Shown here: in pieces, positions 45,813 through 55,997 of the stretch
How the letters are laid out: every line of letters begins with the position of its first letter
Position numbering within the stretch: position 1 is the stretch's first letter
Assembly (NCBI RefSeq): GCF_037479095.1
Contig: NZ_JBBGZW010000001.1
Coordinates: forward strand, 1,178,001 to 1,242,000
Reading direction: 5' to 3'
Source: Pantoea nemavictus
Lineage (GTDB): Bacteria > Pseudomonadota > Gammaproteobacteria > Enterobacterales > Enterobacteriaceae
Length of the DNA: 64,000 nt
Position numbers and translations under genes: made by a program
The notes under the pieces: generated by a model
What the model saw: the letters and a program-made list of their open reading frames with translations, nothing else
What the model was told of the DNA's origin: nothing
The model's database searches: none

Positions 45813-46199
45813 TTACTCGTCGATCGCGGCTTTGTAGGCATCGGCATCCAGCATGGAGTCGAGCTCTGACTCGTCGCTGGCTTTGATGCGGAACAACCAA
45901 CCATCGGCATACGGCGCGCTGTTAACCAGCTCCGGTGAATCGCCTAGCTGATCGTTCACCTCGACGATTTCACCGCTCAAGGGTGCATAGATGTCAGAAG
46001 CGGCTTTCACCGATTCCGCCACCGCGCAATCATCACCGGCCGCGAAGGAGGCGCCGACGTCTGGCAGATCGACAAATACCATGTCGCCCAGCAGTTCCTG
46101 CGCATGTTCGGTGATACCTACCGTGAAGGTGCCGTCGGCTTCTTTACGGACCCACTCGTGGCTATCGCGGTATTTCAATTCACTTGGCACATTGCTCAT
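45813..46199 (-). CDS. gcvH: Glycine cleavage system H protein
   Basis: The protein has 128 residues from ATG 46199 ([16 protein letters not shown]). The open frame continues 18 codons upstream but without similarity. The lipoylated lysine is K65 in [15 protein letters not shown]. It shuttles the aminomethyl arm between GcvP, GcvT and Lpd. It lies 22 bp after gcvT. Confidence 0.98.
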   Translation of the reverse strand: MSNVPSELKYRDSHEWVRKEADGTFTVGITEHAQELLGDMVFVDLPDVGASFAAGDDCAVAESVKAASDIYAPLSGEIVEVNDQLGDSPELVNSAPYADGWLFRIKASDESELDSMLDADAYKAAIDE

Positions 46200-46221
46200 T
46201 GGCCATTTCTCCTGAAAAAAA

Positions 46222-47319
46222 TTACTGGGCGACCGGCTTACCGGCGCGAACAAAAATCGGTTTTGTCACTTTCACTGGCATTTCACGGTTGCGGATTTCC
46301 ACAATCGCCTGCTCGCCAATCCCCGCAGGCACACGTGCCAGCGCGATGCTGTAACCCAGCGTTGGCGAGAAGGAGCCACTGGTAATAATACCTTGCTGCG
46401 GCTGACCTTGTTCATCGGTGAAACGCACAGTCAAACCGTTACGCAGCACCCCTTTTTCGGTCATCACCAGACCAACCAGCTTCTCGGTGCCCTTTTCGCG
46501 CTGCGCTTGCAGTGCGTCACGACCGATGAAATCGCGGTCGGCAGGTTCCCAACTGATGGTCCAGCCCATGTTGGCAGCCAGCGGCGACACGCCTTCATCC
46601 ATCTCCTGGCCGTACAGGTTCATGCCCGCTTCCAGACGCAGCGTGTCACGCGCACCCAGACCCGCCGGCTTAACGCCTGCAGCTAGCAGCTGCTGCCAGA
46701 AAGCGGCAGCTTCAGTGGCAGGCATAGCAATCTCGTAGCCCGCTTCGCCGGTGTAGCCGGTAGTAGCAATGAACAGGTTTTCTGCCTGCACGCCAAAGAA
46801 CGGCTTCATGCCAGCAACGGCGTCACGCTGAGCGGCACTGAACAGCGTTTGCGCTTTTTGCTGCGCGTTCGGGCCCTGCACCGCAATCAGCGCCAGATCG
46901 TCACGCTCGGTCAGCTCGACGCCAAACGGTTGTGCATGCTGTTTAATCCAGGCCAAATCTTTCTCACGCGTGGCGGAGTTCACCACCAGGCGGAAGAAAT
47001 CTTCGCTCATAAAGTAAACAATCAAATCATCGATGACGCCAGCGGAGGCATTCAACATGCCGGTGTAAAGTGCTTTGCCCGGCTGGGTCAATTTAGCGAC
47101 ATCGTTGGCTAACAGATAACGCAGGAATTCGCGGGTACGTGCGCCGCGTAGATCGACGATGGTCATGTGGGAAACATCAAACATGCCGGCATCGTTACGC
47201 ACCGCGTGATGCTCATCCATTTGCGAGCCGTAATGCAGCGGCATCATCCAACCGTGGAAATCCACCATGCGTGCACCACATGCCTGATGCTGTTCGAATA
47301 GAGGCGTTTGCTGAGTCAT
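46222..47319 (-). CDS. gcvT: Aminomethyltransferase, T-protein of glycine cleavage system
   Basis: The protein has 365 residues from ATG 47319. The ATG two codons upstream overlaps the AGGATGG ribosome site. Motifs include [31 protein letters not shown] (catalytic Asp region), [12 protein letters not shown] and [19 protein letters not shown]. It transfers the methylene group to tetrahydrofolate and releases ammonia. It is the first gene of gcvTHP, which in E. coli is controlled by GcvA, GcvR, Lrp and CRP. Confidence 0.98.
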   Translation of the reverse strand: MTQQTPLFEQHQACGARMVDFHGWMMPLHYGSQMDEHHAVRNDAGMFDVSHMTIVDLRGARTREFLRYLLANDVAKLTQPGKALYTGMLNASAGVIDDLIVYFMSEDFFRLVVNSATREKDLAWIKQHAQPFGVELTERDDLALIAVQGPNAQQKAQTLFSAAQRDAVAGMKPFFGVQAENLFIATTGYTGEAGYEIAMPATEAAAFWQQLLAAGVKPAGLGARDTLRLEAGMNLYGQEMDEGVSPLAANMGWTISWEPADRDFIGRDALQAQREKGTEKLVGLVMTEKGVLRNGLTVRFTDEQGQPQQGIITSGSFSPTLGYSIALARVPAGIGEQAIVEIRNREMPVKVTKPIFVRAGKPVAQ

Positions 47320-47502
47320 AACCATCCTGTGAAAACAAGTGAGTGTGACGCGCCTGCGTCGCCTTTGCTGGCTGACGCAAACGTTCTCTTTGTGCTGAAG
47401 TTATCACCTAATGCGGCAATTAACCATGAGGAAAACGAGGGTGAAACACTACCACCTTTCATCAAAGCACCGAACAGCGACCAGCATAAATCACTACATT
47501 AT

Positions 47503-47518
47503 TGTGATTAGCCTCGCA
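47503..47518. promoter_or_regulatory. CRP-like site upstream of gcvT
   Basis: TGTGATTAGCCTCGCA keeps nine of ten defined positions of TGTGA-N6-TCACA. The region 47320-47703 is the gcvT promoter region. It is AT-rich with several CTAAT/ATTAG pentamers (for example at 47508 and 47615), a feature of GcvA-bound DNA, but no site can be fixed by eye. Confidence 0.4.
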
Positions 47519-47703
47519 CAAAATACGACTAAATTACTTTCATGCAGCAAAATGAAGGAATAGACGCCGCAGGATTAAGAAATGGTCCGGTGTTCGCATT
47601 GTCATAACATGAATTAATCTAATGCGAATTAAGGGGTGAAATTAGAATAAATCAAACGAGGCGCAATTGCGGTGCAGTGCTGCATCATGGCGGTGCAGCA
47701 AAG

Positions 47704-47730
47704 AAAAACGGCGCCCAGTTGGGCGCCGTC
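47704..47730 (-). terminator. Terminator after the pepP-ubiH-ubiI operon
   Basis: On minus, ACGGCGCCCAACTGGGCGCC GT followed by TTTTC, 12 bp after the ubiI stop. Confidence 0.92.
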
Positions 47731-47741
47731 AGCGGAAAAGA

Positions 47742-48944
47742 TTAACGTATCCAGCTGGGTAGATCGTTGAGCCCCATCGCCTGCTTCAGCATCAGCGGTT
47801 TAACGCCCGGTAAAGTATCGGCTAGCTTGAGGCCGACATCACGCAACAGCTTTTTCGCCGGATGCGTGCCGGCAAATAGCTCGCGGAACCCCTGCATCCC
47901 CGCCAGCATCATCGCCGCGCTGTGTTTGCGGCTACGTTCATAGCGACGCAGATAGAGATGCTGACCAATGTCTTTGCCTTCCTGGTGCAGACGGCGAATT
48001 TCACCAATCAGTTCGGCCGCATCCATAAAGCCAAGATTGACGCCCTGCCCGGCCAGCGGATGAATGGTGTGTGCGGCATCGCCAACCAGCGCCAAACGGT
48101 GCGCGGCGAAGTTACGCGCATAACGCGCCGTCAGCGGGAAGGTTTTGCGCTCGCTCTCGACCTGACACAGGCCAAGACGCATATCAAACGCTACCGACAG
48201 CTGCTGGTTGAACAGCGCTTCCGGCATCGATTGCATGCGCGTCGCTTCCTGCGGCGAGAGCGACCAAACGATCGAGCAGAGATGAGGATCCTGCATCGGC
48301 AGGAATGCCAGAATGCCATCGCCGTGGAATACCTGACGCGCGATGGCATCATGCGGCATATCGGTGCGGATATTTGCCACTAACGCATGATGCTCGTAAT
48401 CCCAGAAGGTCAGCGGGATATCGGCTTTGTCACGCAGCCACGAATTAGCGCCGTCAGCAGCAACCAGCAAACGCGCGCTCATCATGCTGCCATCCTGCAA
48501 GGTAATGAAGGCTTCGTTGTCGCCAAACGCCACCTGCTGCAACTGCGCCGGAGCGAACAGCGTGATGTCGCTGCTGTTGCTGGCTCGTTGCCACAAGGCA
48601 CTATGAATCACTTCGTTTTCAATAATATGACCGAGATGCGACAGGCCCTGCTGCTCATCATCAAAACTGATGGAGCCGAAGCTGTCCTGATCCCACACTT
48701 CCATGCCGTGATAGGCGCTGGCGCGCAGGGCCAGAATGCTCGACCAGACATCGAGCTTTTGCAGCAGACGTTCACTGGCAGCGTTGATGGCGGAGACGCG
48801 AATCGACGCGTTAGCCGCCGGATCAAATTGTGGCTCGGGTGCTTTTTCCAGCACGGCAACGCGTAAGCCGCTGCCCTGTAATCCGCAGGCGACGGCCAAG
48901 CCCACCATGCCGCCACCGGCGATTGCCACATCGAAAGTTTGCAT
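47742..48944 (-). CDS. ubiI: 2-octaprenylphenol hydroxylase (UbiI, formerly VisC)
   Basis: The protein has 400 residues, the E. coli length. The FAD motif is DVAIAGGGMVGLAVACGL near the N-terminus, the second motif is LLVAADGANSWLR and the third is ALVGDAAHTIHPLAGQGVNL. It adds the C5 hydroxyl in ubiquinone synthesis, as part of the Ubi complex. It is last in the ygfB-pepP-ubiH-ubiI cluster, 20 bp after ubiH. Confidence 0.97.
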   Translation of the reverse strand: MQTFDVAIAGGGMVGLAVACGLQGSGLRVAVLEKAPEPQFDPAANASIRVSAINAASERLLQKLDVWSSILALRASAYHGMEVWDQDSFGSISFDDEQQGLSHLGHIIENEVIHSALWQRASNSSDITLFAPAQLQQVAFGDNEAFITLQDGSMMSARLLVAADGANSWLRDKADIPLTFWDYEHHALVANIRTDMPHDAIARQVFHGDGILAFLPMQDPHLCSIVWSLSPQEATRMQSMPEALFNQQLSVAFDMRLGLCQVESERKTFPLTARYARNFAAHRLALVGDAAHTIHPLAGQGVNLGFMDAAELIGEIRRLHQEGKDIGQHLYLRRYERSRKHSAAMMLAGMQGFRELFAGTHPAKKLLRDVGLKLADTLPGVKPLMLKQAMGLNDLPSWIR

Positions 48945-48964
48945 TGCTGCCCCTTAATTGGTGC

Positions 48965-50143
48965 TTAACGCTTAACCCAGCCGAGCGTTCGCGCGGCAAG
49001 TGGGTTTCGCAGCCATGGCAGATGGTCCATTGCCACCAGCCCAAGATTTCGTCCCGCCACTAATGGCGCATAACGGTTAGCAAACAGTTTGACTAAACCG
49101 TCGGTGACGCCAATGGTGGCGGCACGATCGGGTTGACGCCGCGTGGCAAAATGCTGCAATACCGCGTAGCTGCCTGGGTCCTGCTGCTGACGCCATGCGC
49201 CCGCCAGCGTTTCTGCCAGCGACATCACATCGCGCAGGCCAAGGTTAAAGCCTTGTCCGGCAATCGGATGCAGCGTTTGCGCCGCATTGCCCACCAGCGC
49301 CAGCCGATGCGTGACCTGACGTTCGGCGGTTTGCAGCGCCAGCGGATAAAGCTCGCGTTGCCCTGCGTGCGCAAAGCGCCCAAGGCGCCAGCCAAATGCC
49401 TGCTGCAGTTCTTGCAGGAAGGTCGCATCATCCCACTGTTTAATCGTTGCTTGCGCGTCAAGCGGATGGCACCACACCAATGACATGCGGTTACCGGACA
49501 TCGGCAACAGCGCCAGCGGGCCATGCTCGGTAAAACGCTCAAATGCGCGTCCCTGATGCGGCAGCTGGGTCGAGACATTGGCGATAACCGCTACCTGATG
49601 ATAGTCGTTGCGCTGCCAGGTCATACCGCAGGATGCGCCTAAAGGCGATCGCGATCCATCGGCGGCCACCAGTAAATCACCGGTTAATTGCTCACCGCTG
49701 TTGAGTGTAACCAGCACGCTATTGGCGCTACGTGACACCGCCGTGGCGTGATCCGGGCAGCGCACGCTGATGCCCGGTGCCTGTTGTAAACGCTGGAACA
49801 AGCGCTGGCCGACATCGAAAAGTTCCACGACCTGACCCAGTGCGGGCAACTGGTGATCTTGCGCTTTGAGCGAGACGAAACCGGTATGGCCGCGATCGGA
49901 GACGTGGATATCAGTGATAGGCGTGGCGCAATCCACCAGCGAGCGCCACACATCGATATCGGCTAACTGCTGGCAGGTGCCCGCCGCCAGGGCAATCGCG
50001 CGTCCATCGAAGCCGGGATGTGCACGGCTGTCGGGCTGGCTACGCTCAATCAGCGTTACCGGCAGCTGACCTTGCGTCAGGTGCGAAATCGCCAGCGCCA
50101 GGGTGGCGCCGGTCATACCGCCGCCAGCAATTAAAATGCTCAT
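48965..50143 (-). CDS. ubiH: 2-octaprenyl-6-methoxyphenol hydroxylase
   Basis: The protein has 392 residues (E. coli 392). The FAD motif ILIAGGGMTGATLALAI is at the N-terminus, with DLLVAADGSRSPLGASCG and ALVGNAAQTLHPIAGQGFNL later. It introduces the C1 hydroxyl of the quinone ring, while its paralog UbiI acts at C5. It overlaps pepP by four bases (ATGA). Confidence 0.97.
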   Translation of the reverse strand: MSILIAGGGMTGATLALAISHLTQGQLPVTLIERSQPDSRAHPGFDGRAIALAAGTCQQLADIDVWRSLVDCATPITDIHVSDRGHTGFVSLKAQDHQLPALGQVVELFDVGQRLFQRLQQAPGISVRCPDHATAVSRSANSVLVTLNSGEQLTGDLLVAADGSRSPLGASCGMTWQRNDYHQVAVIANVSTQLPHQGRAFERFTEHGPLALLPMSGNRMSLVWCHPLDAQATIKQWDDATFLQELQQAFGWRLGRFAHAGQRELYPLALQTAERQVTHRLALVGNAAQTLHPIAGQGFNLGLRDVMSLAETLAGAWRQQQDPGSYAVLQHFATRRQPDRAATIGVTDGLVKLFANRYAPLVAGRNLGLVAMDHLPWLRNPLAARTLGWVKR

Positions 50144-51462
50144 GCCTGACGTGCCGCCGCCATCAGGGCTTCAATCGCATCGGCGTCTTTCACCACGCTG
50201 TCGGTGAGATTCTCGTTGCCGTCCGCGGTGATGACGATGTCATCTTCAATGCGAATACCAATGCCACGATATTGCGGCGGCACGTTGGCATCTGGCGCGA
50301 TATACAAGCCAGGCTCAACGGTTAGCACCATGCCCGGCTCAAGAGTGCGATCGCGGCTCGGCGTGCCGTAATGTCCCACGTCATGCACATCAAGCCCCAG
50401 CCAGTGGCTTAAACCGTGCATAAAGAACGGGCGGTGTGCCTGCTCTTCAAACAGCGTATCGATATTGCCATCCAGAATGCCGAGGTCGACCAGGCCGGTA
50501 ATCATGATGCGCACCACTTCGTCGTTAACATCATGGATGCTGATACCCGGGCGGAACATCGACAGCGCTTTGTAGAGCGAAGCCAGCACGATGTCGTAGA
50601 TGGCACGTTGCGGCTCGCTGAACTTACCGTTGACCGGGAAGGTGCGGGTGATATCGCCCGCATAGCCGTGGAATTCACAGCCAGCGTCAATCAGCACCAG
50701 GTCGCCATCGCGCATCTCACATTCGTTTTCGGTGTAGTGCAGAATGCAGCCGTTTTCGCCAGCACCGACAATGGTGCTGTAAGAGGGGAAACGCGCGCCG
50801 TGGCGATTGAATTCGTGGTGAATTTCGCCTTCCAGCTGATATTCGAACATGCCCGGACGGCAGGTTTGCATCGCTCGGGTATGCGCCAGTGCGCTGATTT
50901 TTCCGGCACGGCGCAGAATCTCAATCTCTTCCGCGCTTTTGAACAGGCGCATCTCATGCACCCACGGACGCCAGTCAGTGACCGTATTCGGTGCGCTAAG
51001 ATTTTGGCGGAAGCCGCGACGCAGTTTTTCCAGCGCGCTAAACACCCGTTGATCGGCTTCGGCGTATTCGCCCTGTGCGTGATAAACCACATCAAGGCCG
51101 TTAAGCAGTTGATGCAGCTGCTCATCAATGTCATCCCACGGCAAAGCACGATCGACACCCAGCCTGGCCGGAGCGGCATCCTGGCCAAGGCGGCGACCAA
51201 ACCAGATTTCCGCGGTTAGATCGCGCACACGATTGAACAACACGCTGTGATTGTGCTTGTCATCGCTTTTGATTAAAACCAGCAGCGCCTGCGGTTCGTT
51301 AAAACCGGTGAAGTACCAGAAATCACTGTTTTGCCGAAAGTTATATTCAGTATCGTTGCTGCGCGTCACTTCAGGTGCAGCAAAAATCAAAGCGGCACTG
51401 CCTGGCGCCATGCGGGCAATCAGCGCCTGACGACGTTGCTGGAACGTTTCCAGAGTAATCAT
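50140..51462 (-). CDS. pepP: Xaa-Pro aminopeptidase P II
   Basis: The protein has 440 residues from ATG 51462 with GGGAG upstream; E. coli has 441. The longer frame to 51504 adds no family residues. The creatinase-fold dimetal site is visible as LVLIDAGCEFHGYAGDITRT (two Asp), FMHGLSHWLGLDVHD (His), LTVEPGLYI (Glu) and RIEDDIVIT (Glu). It removes N-terminal residues before proline. The position between ygfB and ubiH is conserved. Confidence 0.98.
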   Translation of the reverse strand: MITLETFQQRRQALIARMAPGSAALIFAAPEVTRSNDTEYNFRQNSDFWYFTGFNEPQALLVLIKSDDKHNHSVLFNRVRDLTAEIWFGRRLGQDAAPARLGVDRALPWDDIDEQLHQLLNGLDVVYHAQGEYAEADQRVFSALEKLRRGFRQNLSAPNTVTDWRPWVHEMRLFKSAEEIEILRRAGKISALAHTRAMQTCRPGMFEYQLEGEIHHEFNRHGARFPSYSTIVGAGENGCILHYTENECEMRDGDLVLIDAGCEFHGYAGDITRTFPVNGKFSEPQRAIYDIVLASLYKALSMFRPGISIHDVNDEVVRIMITGLVDLGILDGNIDTLFEEQAHRPFFMHGLSHWLGLDVHDVGHYGTPSRDRTLEPGMVLTVEPGLYIAPDANVPPQYRGIGIRIEDDIVITADGNENLTDSVVKDADAIEALMAAARQA

Positions 51463-51512
51463 GTTTGCACTCCCTGTTGAAGACGGGCCACAACGTACCC
51501 GCATTGACGCGC

Positions 51513-52094
51513 TTAGTGTAACGTAGGTTTTTGTACTTCAGGTGCCGTTGGCTGATGCTGACGCGTGAAGGTGTCGTGGCACAGTAAGGCGGCAACACGC
51601 ACGTACTCGATCACCTCTTCCAGCGACTGCTCCAGCTCTTCCTGGTCTTCATCTTCGTCATAGCCGAGCTGCGCGATGGTGCGCAGATCGTCAATCGCTT
51701 CACCGGTTTCGCCGGTTACTTTCTCAAGCTTAGGCTGCGTAACGCCCAAACCGAGCAGGAAGTGATTGACCCAGCCGGCCAGCGCATCGGCGCGATCGAA
51801 TACCGTGATGTCATCATCTTCCGGCAACATCAGCTGGAACATAAAGCCTTCGTCTTCCAGCGTGGTCGCCAGGCTCTCGTGCAGCGCCTGTAACGGCTGA
51901 GACAGGCTCTGCGAAAACGCCATGCCTTCGTTGGTGAGATCGTGAACCATGGTTTTCCAGCTGGTATCCTGATTGCCACCGCACAGAATCCCGGAAAGGA
52001 GTCCGTGCATTTCGGCCGGCGTCATGCCCACGCCCTGCTGAGAAAGGGCCGCGGCCAGCGCGTTGTAACTAGGCGTTGCGTTCTGTAAAGACAT
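51513..52094 (-). CDS. ygfB: YgfB, UPF0149 family protein
   Basis: The protein has 193 residues (E. coli 192). It is helical and acidic, with [16 protein letters not shown] and a conserved C-terminal ASP/GLU-rich stretch ([17 protein letters not shown]). It is the first gene of the pepP-ubiH-ubiI cluster and divergent from zapA. In Pseudomonas, YgfB affects AmpC/AmpDh3 expression. The enterobacterial role is not settled. Confidence 0.95.
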   Translation of the reverse strand: MSLQNATPSYNALAAALSQQGVGMTPAEMHGLLSGILCGGNQDTSWKTMVHDLTNEGMAFSQSLSQPLQALHESLATTLEDEGFMFQLMLPEDDDITVFDRADALAGWVNHFLLGLGVTQPKLEKVTGETGEAIDDLRTIAQLGYDEDEDQEELEQSLEEVIEYVRVAALLCHDTFTRQHQPTAPEVQKPTLH

Positions 52095-52264
52095 AAGCTT
52101 TGGTCGTCGTTGGCGGAATAAGTTCGTGTTATGCTACCACCAGGTGCCTCTGGGTTTCCAGAAAAGGGGTTGTAACTTATAACTCGGGTATATATAGTTT
52201 CGCACCTCCCAACCCATTGACCGGTAAGGGAGATGCGATCGAAGTAATCAGTCAGGATGGTGGC

Positions 52265-52594
52265 ATGTCTGCACAACCAGTAGATATTCAAATTTTTGGT
52301 CGTTCATTGAGAGTGAATTGTCCGCCTGAACAGCAAGATGCGCTGAATCTGGCCGCAGAGGATCTCAATCAACGGTTGCAAGATTTAAAAGTTCGCACTA
52401 GAGTCACCAATACAGAGCAACTGGTGTTCATCGCCGCGTTAAACATCTGCCACGAGCTGGCACAAGAGAAAGGTAAGACGCGCGACTATGCAGCAAACAT
52501 GGAACAACGTATCCGCATGCTGCAGCAGACCATTGAACAAGCGTTAGTTGAGCAAGGTCGCATAACTGACCGCCAGGGCCCTAATTTTGAATAA
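52265..52594 (+). CDS. zapA: Cell division protein ZapA
   Basis: The protein has 109 residues from ATG 52265 ([19 protein letters not shown]), the E. coli length. An N-terminal globular domain is followed by a C-terminal coiled coil (about 70-100, [17 protein letters not shown]). It cross-links FtsZ protofilaments at the Z ring. The 55 open codons upstream do not resemble ZapA. It is followed by 6S RNA and fau, as in E. coli. Confidence 0.97.
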   Translation: MSAQPVDIQIFGRSLRVNCPPEQQDALNLAAEDLNQRLQDLKVRTRVTNTEQLVFIAALNICHELAQEKGKTRDYAANMEQRIRMLQQTIEQALVEQGRITDRQGPNFE

Positions 52595-52632
52595 CACTTC
52601 ATGGTCCTCATGCTAGAGTGACGGTGAAGTAA

Positions 52633-52818
52633 ATTTTCTCTGAGATGTTTGCAAGCGGGCCAGTCCCCTGAGCCGATATTTCATACCAACAGAATGTGAC
52701 GCTCCACAATTTGTGCGCATGCTCGGTCCGTCCGAGAAGCCTAATAGTTGTGACGGCATGTTCACCTTGAACCAAGGGTTCAAGGGTTACAGCCTGCGGC
52801 GGCATCTCGGAGATCTCC
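52633..52818 (+). ncRNA. ssrS: 6S RNA
   Basis: About 186 nt beginning ATTTTCTCTGAGATGTTTGC and ending GGCGGCATCTCGGAGATCTC C. The ends pair, and the internal GCAAGCGGGCCAGTCCCCTG and TGAACCAAGGGTTCAAGGGT blocks match E. coli 6S RNA closely. It binds sigma-70 RNA polymerase and dampens transcription in stationary phase. Its position between zapA and fau is conserved. The exact ends are estimated from the E. coli RNA. Confidence 0.97.
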
Positions 52819-52830
52819 ACTTAGTTTTAC

Positions 52831-52950
52831 TCGCTAAATAATTCAGTCTGCAGCAAGGCGGCAATCGAGAGAATCCCAGTGAGCTTACTTAAGTAAGTGA
52901 TTCTGGTGAACGAGAGCAGCCAACGCGGCTGCAGATTGAAGTATGACGCG
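52831..52950. repeat. ERIC element 3, between 6S RNA and fau
   Basis: The core AGCTTACTTAAGTAAGTGAT TCTGG matches the ERIC core with a perfect CTTACTTAAGTAAG centre. The arms are CTGCAGCAAGGCGGCAATCG and (inverted) CTGCAGCCGCGTTGGCTGC. It lies within the transcript joining ssrS to fau in E. coli. Confidence 0.9.
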
Positions 52951-53007
52951 AATCCCCCGGTTCGCATGATATAGTGGCTTGCAACAGCCCACTCTGCCGG
53001 GGATATC

Positions 53008-53604
53008 ATGTCAGCACCCTCCTTTCTCGACCGTCAAGACATCCGTCAGCATGTGCGCCATTTGCGCCGTAATCTCACGTCTGAGCAGCAAGAACAGGCC
53101 GCCGATCAGCTGGCTGAACACGCCATCAATATCGCGCCGATCGCCAATGCCCAACGCATCGCGCTGTTTTTGTCTGTCGATGGTGAAATCAACACCCGCC
53201 CGCTGATCGCCAAACTGTGGCAGCAAAAAAAGCAGGTTTATCTACCCGTGCTGCACCCCTTCTCGCCAGGCAATCTGCTGTTTATCCGCTATACGCCCGC
53301 GAGCGCGCTCACGCCAAATAAACTGCGTATTCCCGAGCCGCCGTTAGATATCACGCAGCTGGCCACGCTAGACCAATTAGATGTGATGCTGGTGCCGCTG
53401 GTAGCGTTTGACCACCAGGGCCAACGTTTGGGGATGGGCGGCGGATTCTACGATCGCACGCTGCAAAACTGGCAGCAGCACGGTTTTCTTCCGGTGGGCA
53501 TTGCGCATGATTGCCAGCGCGCGGATACACTTCCCGTCGCCGCATGGGACGTCCCGCTGCCGGCGATACTGACGCCATCAAAACTGTGGCAATGGGAAAC
53601 GTAA
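53008..53604 (+). CDS. fau: 5-formyltetrahydrofolate cyclo-ligase
   Basis: The protein has 198 residues with the family ATP-binding loop GQRLGMGGGFYDRTL, the substrate segment YLPVLHPFS and a C-terminal AAWDVPLPAILTPSK. It converts 5-formyl-THF, formed by serine hydroxymethyltransferase side reaction, to 5,10-methenyl-THF. It is also called ygfA and is linked to persister formation in E. coli. The zapA-ssrS-fau arrangement is retained. It converges with serA across 34 bp. Confidence 0.97.
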   Translation: MSAPSFLDRQDIRQHVRHLRRNLTSEQQEQAADQLAEHAINIAPIANAQRIALFLSVDGEINTRPLIAKLWQQKKQVYLPVLHPFSPGNLLFIRYTPASALTPNKLRIPEPPLDITQLATLDQLDVMLVPLVAFDHQGQRLGMGGGFYDRTLQNWQQHGFLPVGIAHDCQRADTLPVAAWDVPLPAILTPSKLWQWET

Positions 53605-53608
53605 GCAG

Positions 53609-53632
53609 AAAAAAGGGCGCCAGTGGCGCCCT
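53609..53632 (-). terminator. Terminator after serA
   Basis: On minus, AGGGCGCCACTGGCGCCC followed by TTTTTT, starting a few bases after the serA stop. It may also act on fau. Confidence 0.9.
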
Positions 53633-53638
53633 GATTGA

Positions 53639-54877
53639 TTAGTAGAGCAGACGGGCGCGAATGGTGCCCGGAATGGCTTTCATTGCCTGAAGCGCTTTAT
53701 CCGCCACTTCTTCTGTCGCATCAATATCGATCACCACGTAGCCCATAATTGGCGTGGTTTGCAGATACTGCGCGGCAATGTTAATGCCCTGCTCAGCAAA
53801 GATCTGGTTGATAGCCGTCAGCACACCTGGACGGTTCTCATGGATATGCAGCAGACGACTGGCGCTCGCTGCATGCATTGGCAGCGAAACTTCCGGGAAG
53901 TTGACCGCAGACAGCGTAGAACCGTTGTCTGAGTATTTCGCCAGCTTGCCAGACACTTCCAGACCGATGTTTTCCTGCGCTTCCTGGGTTGAACCACCAA
54001 TGTGCGGAGTTAAAATCACGTTGTCGAATTCGCACAGCGGAGAGTTGAACGGATCGCTGTTAGTCGCCGGCTCGACCGGGAACACGTCGATAGCGGCACC
54101 AGCCAGATGTTTGTTCGCCAGTGCTTCACACAGCGCCGGGATATCAATCACGGTACCGCGCGCGGCATTAATCAGCAGCGAGCCCGGCTTCATTAATGCC
54201 AGCTCCTCAGCACCGATCATGTTCTGCGTGGATTGGGTTTCAGGCACATGCAGGCTGACCACATCGCTCATATTGAGCAAATCGGAGAGGTGGCGAACCT
54301 GCGTGGCGTTACCCAGCGGCAGTTTGCTTTCGATATCGTAGAAGAACACGTGCATACCCAGGCTTTCTGCCAACACACCCAGCTGCATGCCGATGTGACC
54401 GTAACCAATGATGCCCAGTTTCTTACCACGCGCTTCGAATGAGCCGTTGGCAACTTTATTCCAGATGCCTCGGTGCGCTTTGGCGTTCGCTTCTGGAATA
54501 CCGCGCAGCATCAGCAGCATTTCGCCAATCACCAGCTCAGCAACGGAGCGGGTGTTGGAGAACGGTGCGTTAAACACCGGCACACCGCGTTTCGCCGCAG
54601 CAGCAAGATCAACCTGGTTAGTACCGATACAGAAGCAGCCAACTGCAACCAACTTTTCAGCGGCAGCAAAGATCTCTTCAGTCAGTTGGGTACGGGAACG
54701 GATACCAATGAAGTGCGCATCGCGGATGGAGGATTTCAGCGACTCCGCATCCAGCGCCCCTTTGTGAAACTCGATGTTGGTGTAGCCTGCTGCACGCAGG
54801 TTTTCCAGCGCACTCTGGTGAACGCCTTCCACCAGCAGGAACTTAATCTTGTCTTTTTCCAGTGATACCTTTGCCAT
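53639..54877 (-). CDS. serA: D-3-phosphoglycerate dehydrogenase
   Basis: The protein has 412 residues (E. coli 410). The NAD-binding motif is LGIIGYGHIGMQLGVLAE, with catalytic Arg (INAARGTVID), Glu and His (LTPHIGGSTQEAQENIG). A C-terminal ACT domain (from about 338, LLHIHENRPGVLTAINQIF) gives serine feedback inhibition. It starts serine synthesis, feeding the one-carbon pool that gcvTHP also serves. It is Lrp-controlled in E. coli. Confidence 0.98.
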   Translation of the reverse strand: MAKVSLEKDKIKFLLVEGVHQSALENLRAAGYTNIEFHKGALDAESLKSSIRDAHFIGIRSRTQLTEEIFAAAEKLVAVGCFCIGTNQVDLAAAAKRGVPVFNAPFSNTRSVAELVIGEMLLMLRGIPEANAKAHRGIWNKVANGSFEARGKKLGIIGYGHIGMQLGVLAESLGMHVFFYDIESKLPLGNATQVRHLSDLLNMSDVVSLHVPETQSTQNMIGAEELALMKPGSLLINAARGTVIDIPALCEALANKHLAGAAIDVFPVEPATNSDPFNSPLCEFDNVILTPHIGGSTQEAQENIGLEVSGKLAKYSDNGSTLSAVNFPEVSLPMHAASASRLLHIHENRPGVLTAINQIFAEQGINIAAQYLQTTPIMGYVVIDIDATEEVADKALQAMKAIPGTIRARLLY

Positions 54878-55156
54878 TTCCCGACCCTATTCAGAATTCA
54901 ATGAGGACTACCATAAGGTAGCCTTCTGTCAAAATATCAAAAATTTCGTGCGCAGCAATACAAACGATTGCCTGCGTGCCAGCACGCGCCCACGCGGAGG
55001 CAGCACAATGCCGTACAAAATCGTGGCATCTATGTTGGACGGAGTACGAACCCACTGCTGATGAATCTTTTGTGACATAAGTCACCAAATTTCAGCCTGG
55101 CGAGAAAAGATGTTTTGCGGATGGAAATAACCGGCGCATGTCGGGCGCCGGACAGA

Positions 55157-55816
55157 TCATTTTACGATGGTTTTTACGCCGTCAGCGGTGCCAATCAGCG
55201 CGACGTCAGCACCTCGTCCGGCAAACAGACCCACGGTCACCACGCCCGGCAGCGCGTTAATGGTTTTTTCCAGCTCGATAGGATCAAGAATCCGCAGATT
55301 ATGCACGTCGAGAATAATGTTACCGTTATCGGTGATGACGTTCTGGCGATACTCCGGCAAGCCGCCCAGCTTCACCAGTTCACGAGCCACAAAGGAACGC
55401 GCCATGGGAATGACTTCAACCGGCAGCGGGAAGTGCCCCAGCACATCAACTTCTTTCGATGCATCAGCAATACAGACGAATTTTTTTGCGACCGCCGCAA
55501 CGATTTTCTCACGCGTTAGCGCTGCACCACCGCCTTTGATCATCTGCATCTGCGGATTGATTTCATCTGCGCCATCCACATACACCGACAGTTCGTCAAT
55601 TTCATTGAGATCGAAGACGTGGATACCTAAAGCTTTCAGTTTTTCTGTCGACGCTTCCGAACTGGAAACCGCGCCTTCAATCTGATTCTTCATGGTGCCG
55701 AGCGCATCAATGAAATGCGCGGCAGTGGATCCCGTTCCCACGCCAACCACCGTGCCGGGCTCTACGTAATGCAGCGCTGCCCAACCTACCGCTTTTTTCA
55801 GTTCATCCTGGGTCAT
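55157..55816 (-). CDS. rpiA: Ribose-5-phosphate isomerase A
   Basis: The protein has 219 residues from ATG 55816, identical in length to E. coli RpiA. Motifs are [38 protein letters not shown] and the C-terminal [17 protein letters not shown]. It interconverts ribose-5-phosphate and ribulose-5-phosphate. A GC-rich inverted repeat with little T run (55130-55150) may end its transcript. It is divergent from argP. Confidence 0.98.
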   Translation of the reverse strand: MTQDELKKAVGWAALHYVEPGTVVGVGTGSTAAHFIDALGTMKNQIEGAVSSSEASTEKLKALGIHVFDLNEIDELSVYVDGADEINPQMQMIKGGGAALTREKIVAAVAKKFVCIADASKEVDVLGHFPLPVEVIPMARSFVARELVKLGGLPEYRQNVITDNGNIILDVHNLRILDPIELEKTINALPGVVTVGLFAGRGADVALIGTADGVKTIVK

Positions 55817-55997
55817 GGTATGTTTAAAACCTGTGCGACATCGAAGTGCGCGTAGTATAAAACAAGGCGTCGTAAAAAAGCGCGACTGTTGAACAGCCGA
55901 TTTAAGTCTTTGGAAGCCAGCCCGCAAAAAAGCGCCACAGCACTATTTGAGCGTTTTATGGCATAGTAATGTCCACCCTGAACGAGAGAGAACAACA

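Noticed and set aside
52100..52264. Longer zapA start at 52100
   Set aside because: The family start [12 protein letters not shown] is at 52265 and the upstream residues are not conserved.
55130..55150. Strong terminator after rpiA
   Set aside because: The inverted repeat is present, but the T run is poor, so it was not listed as a confident terminator.
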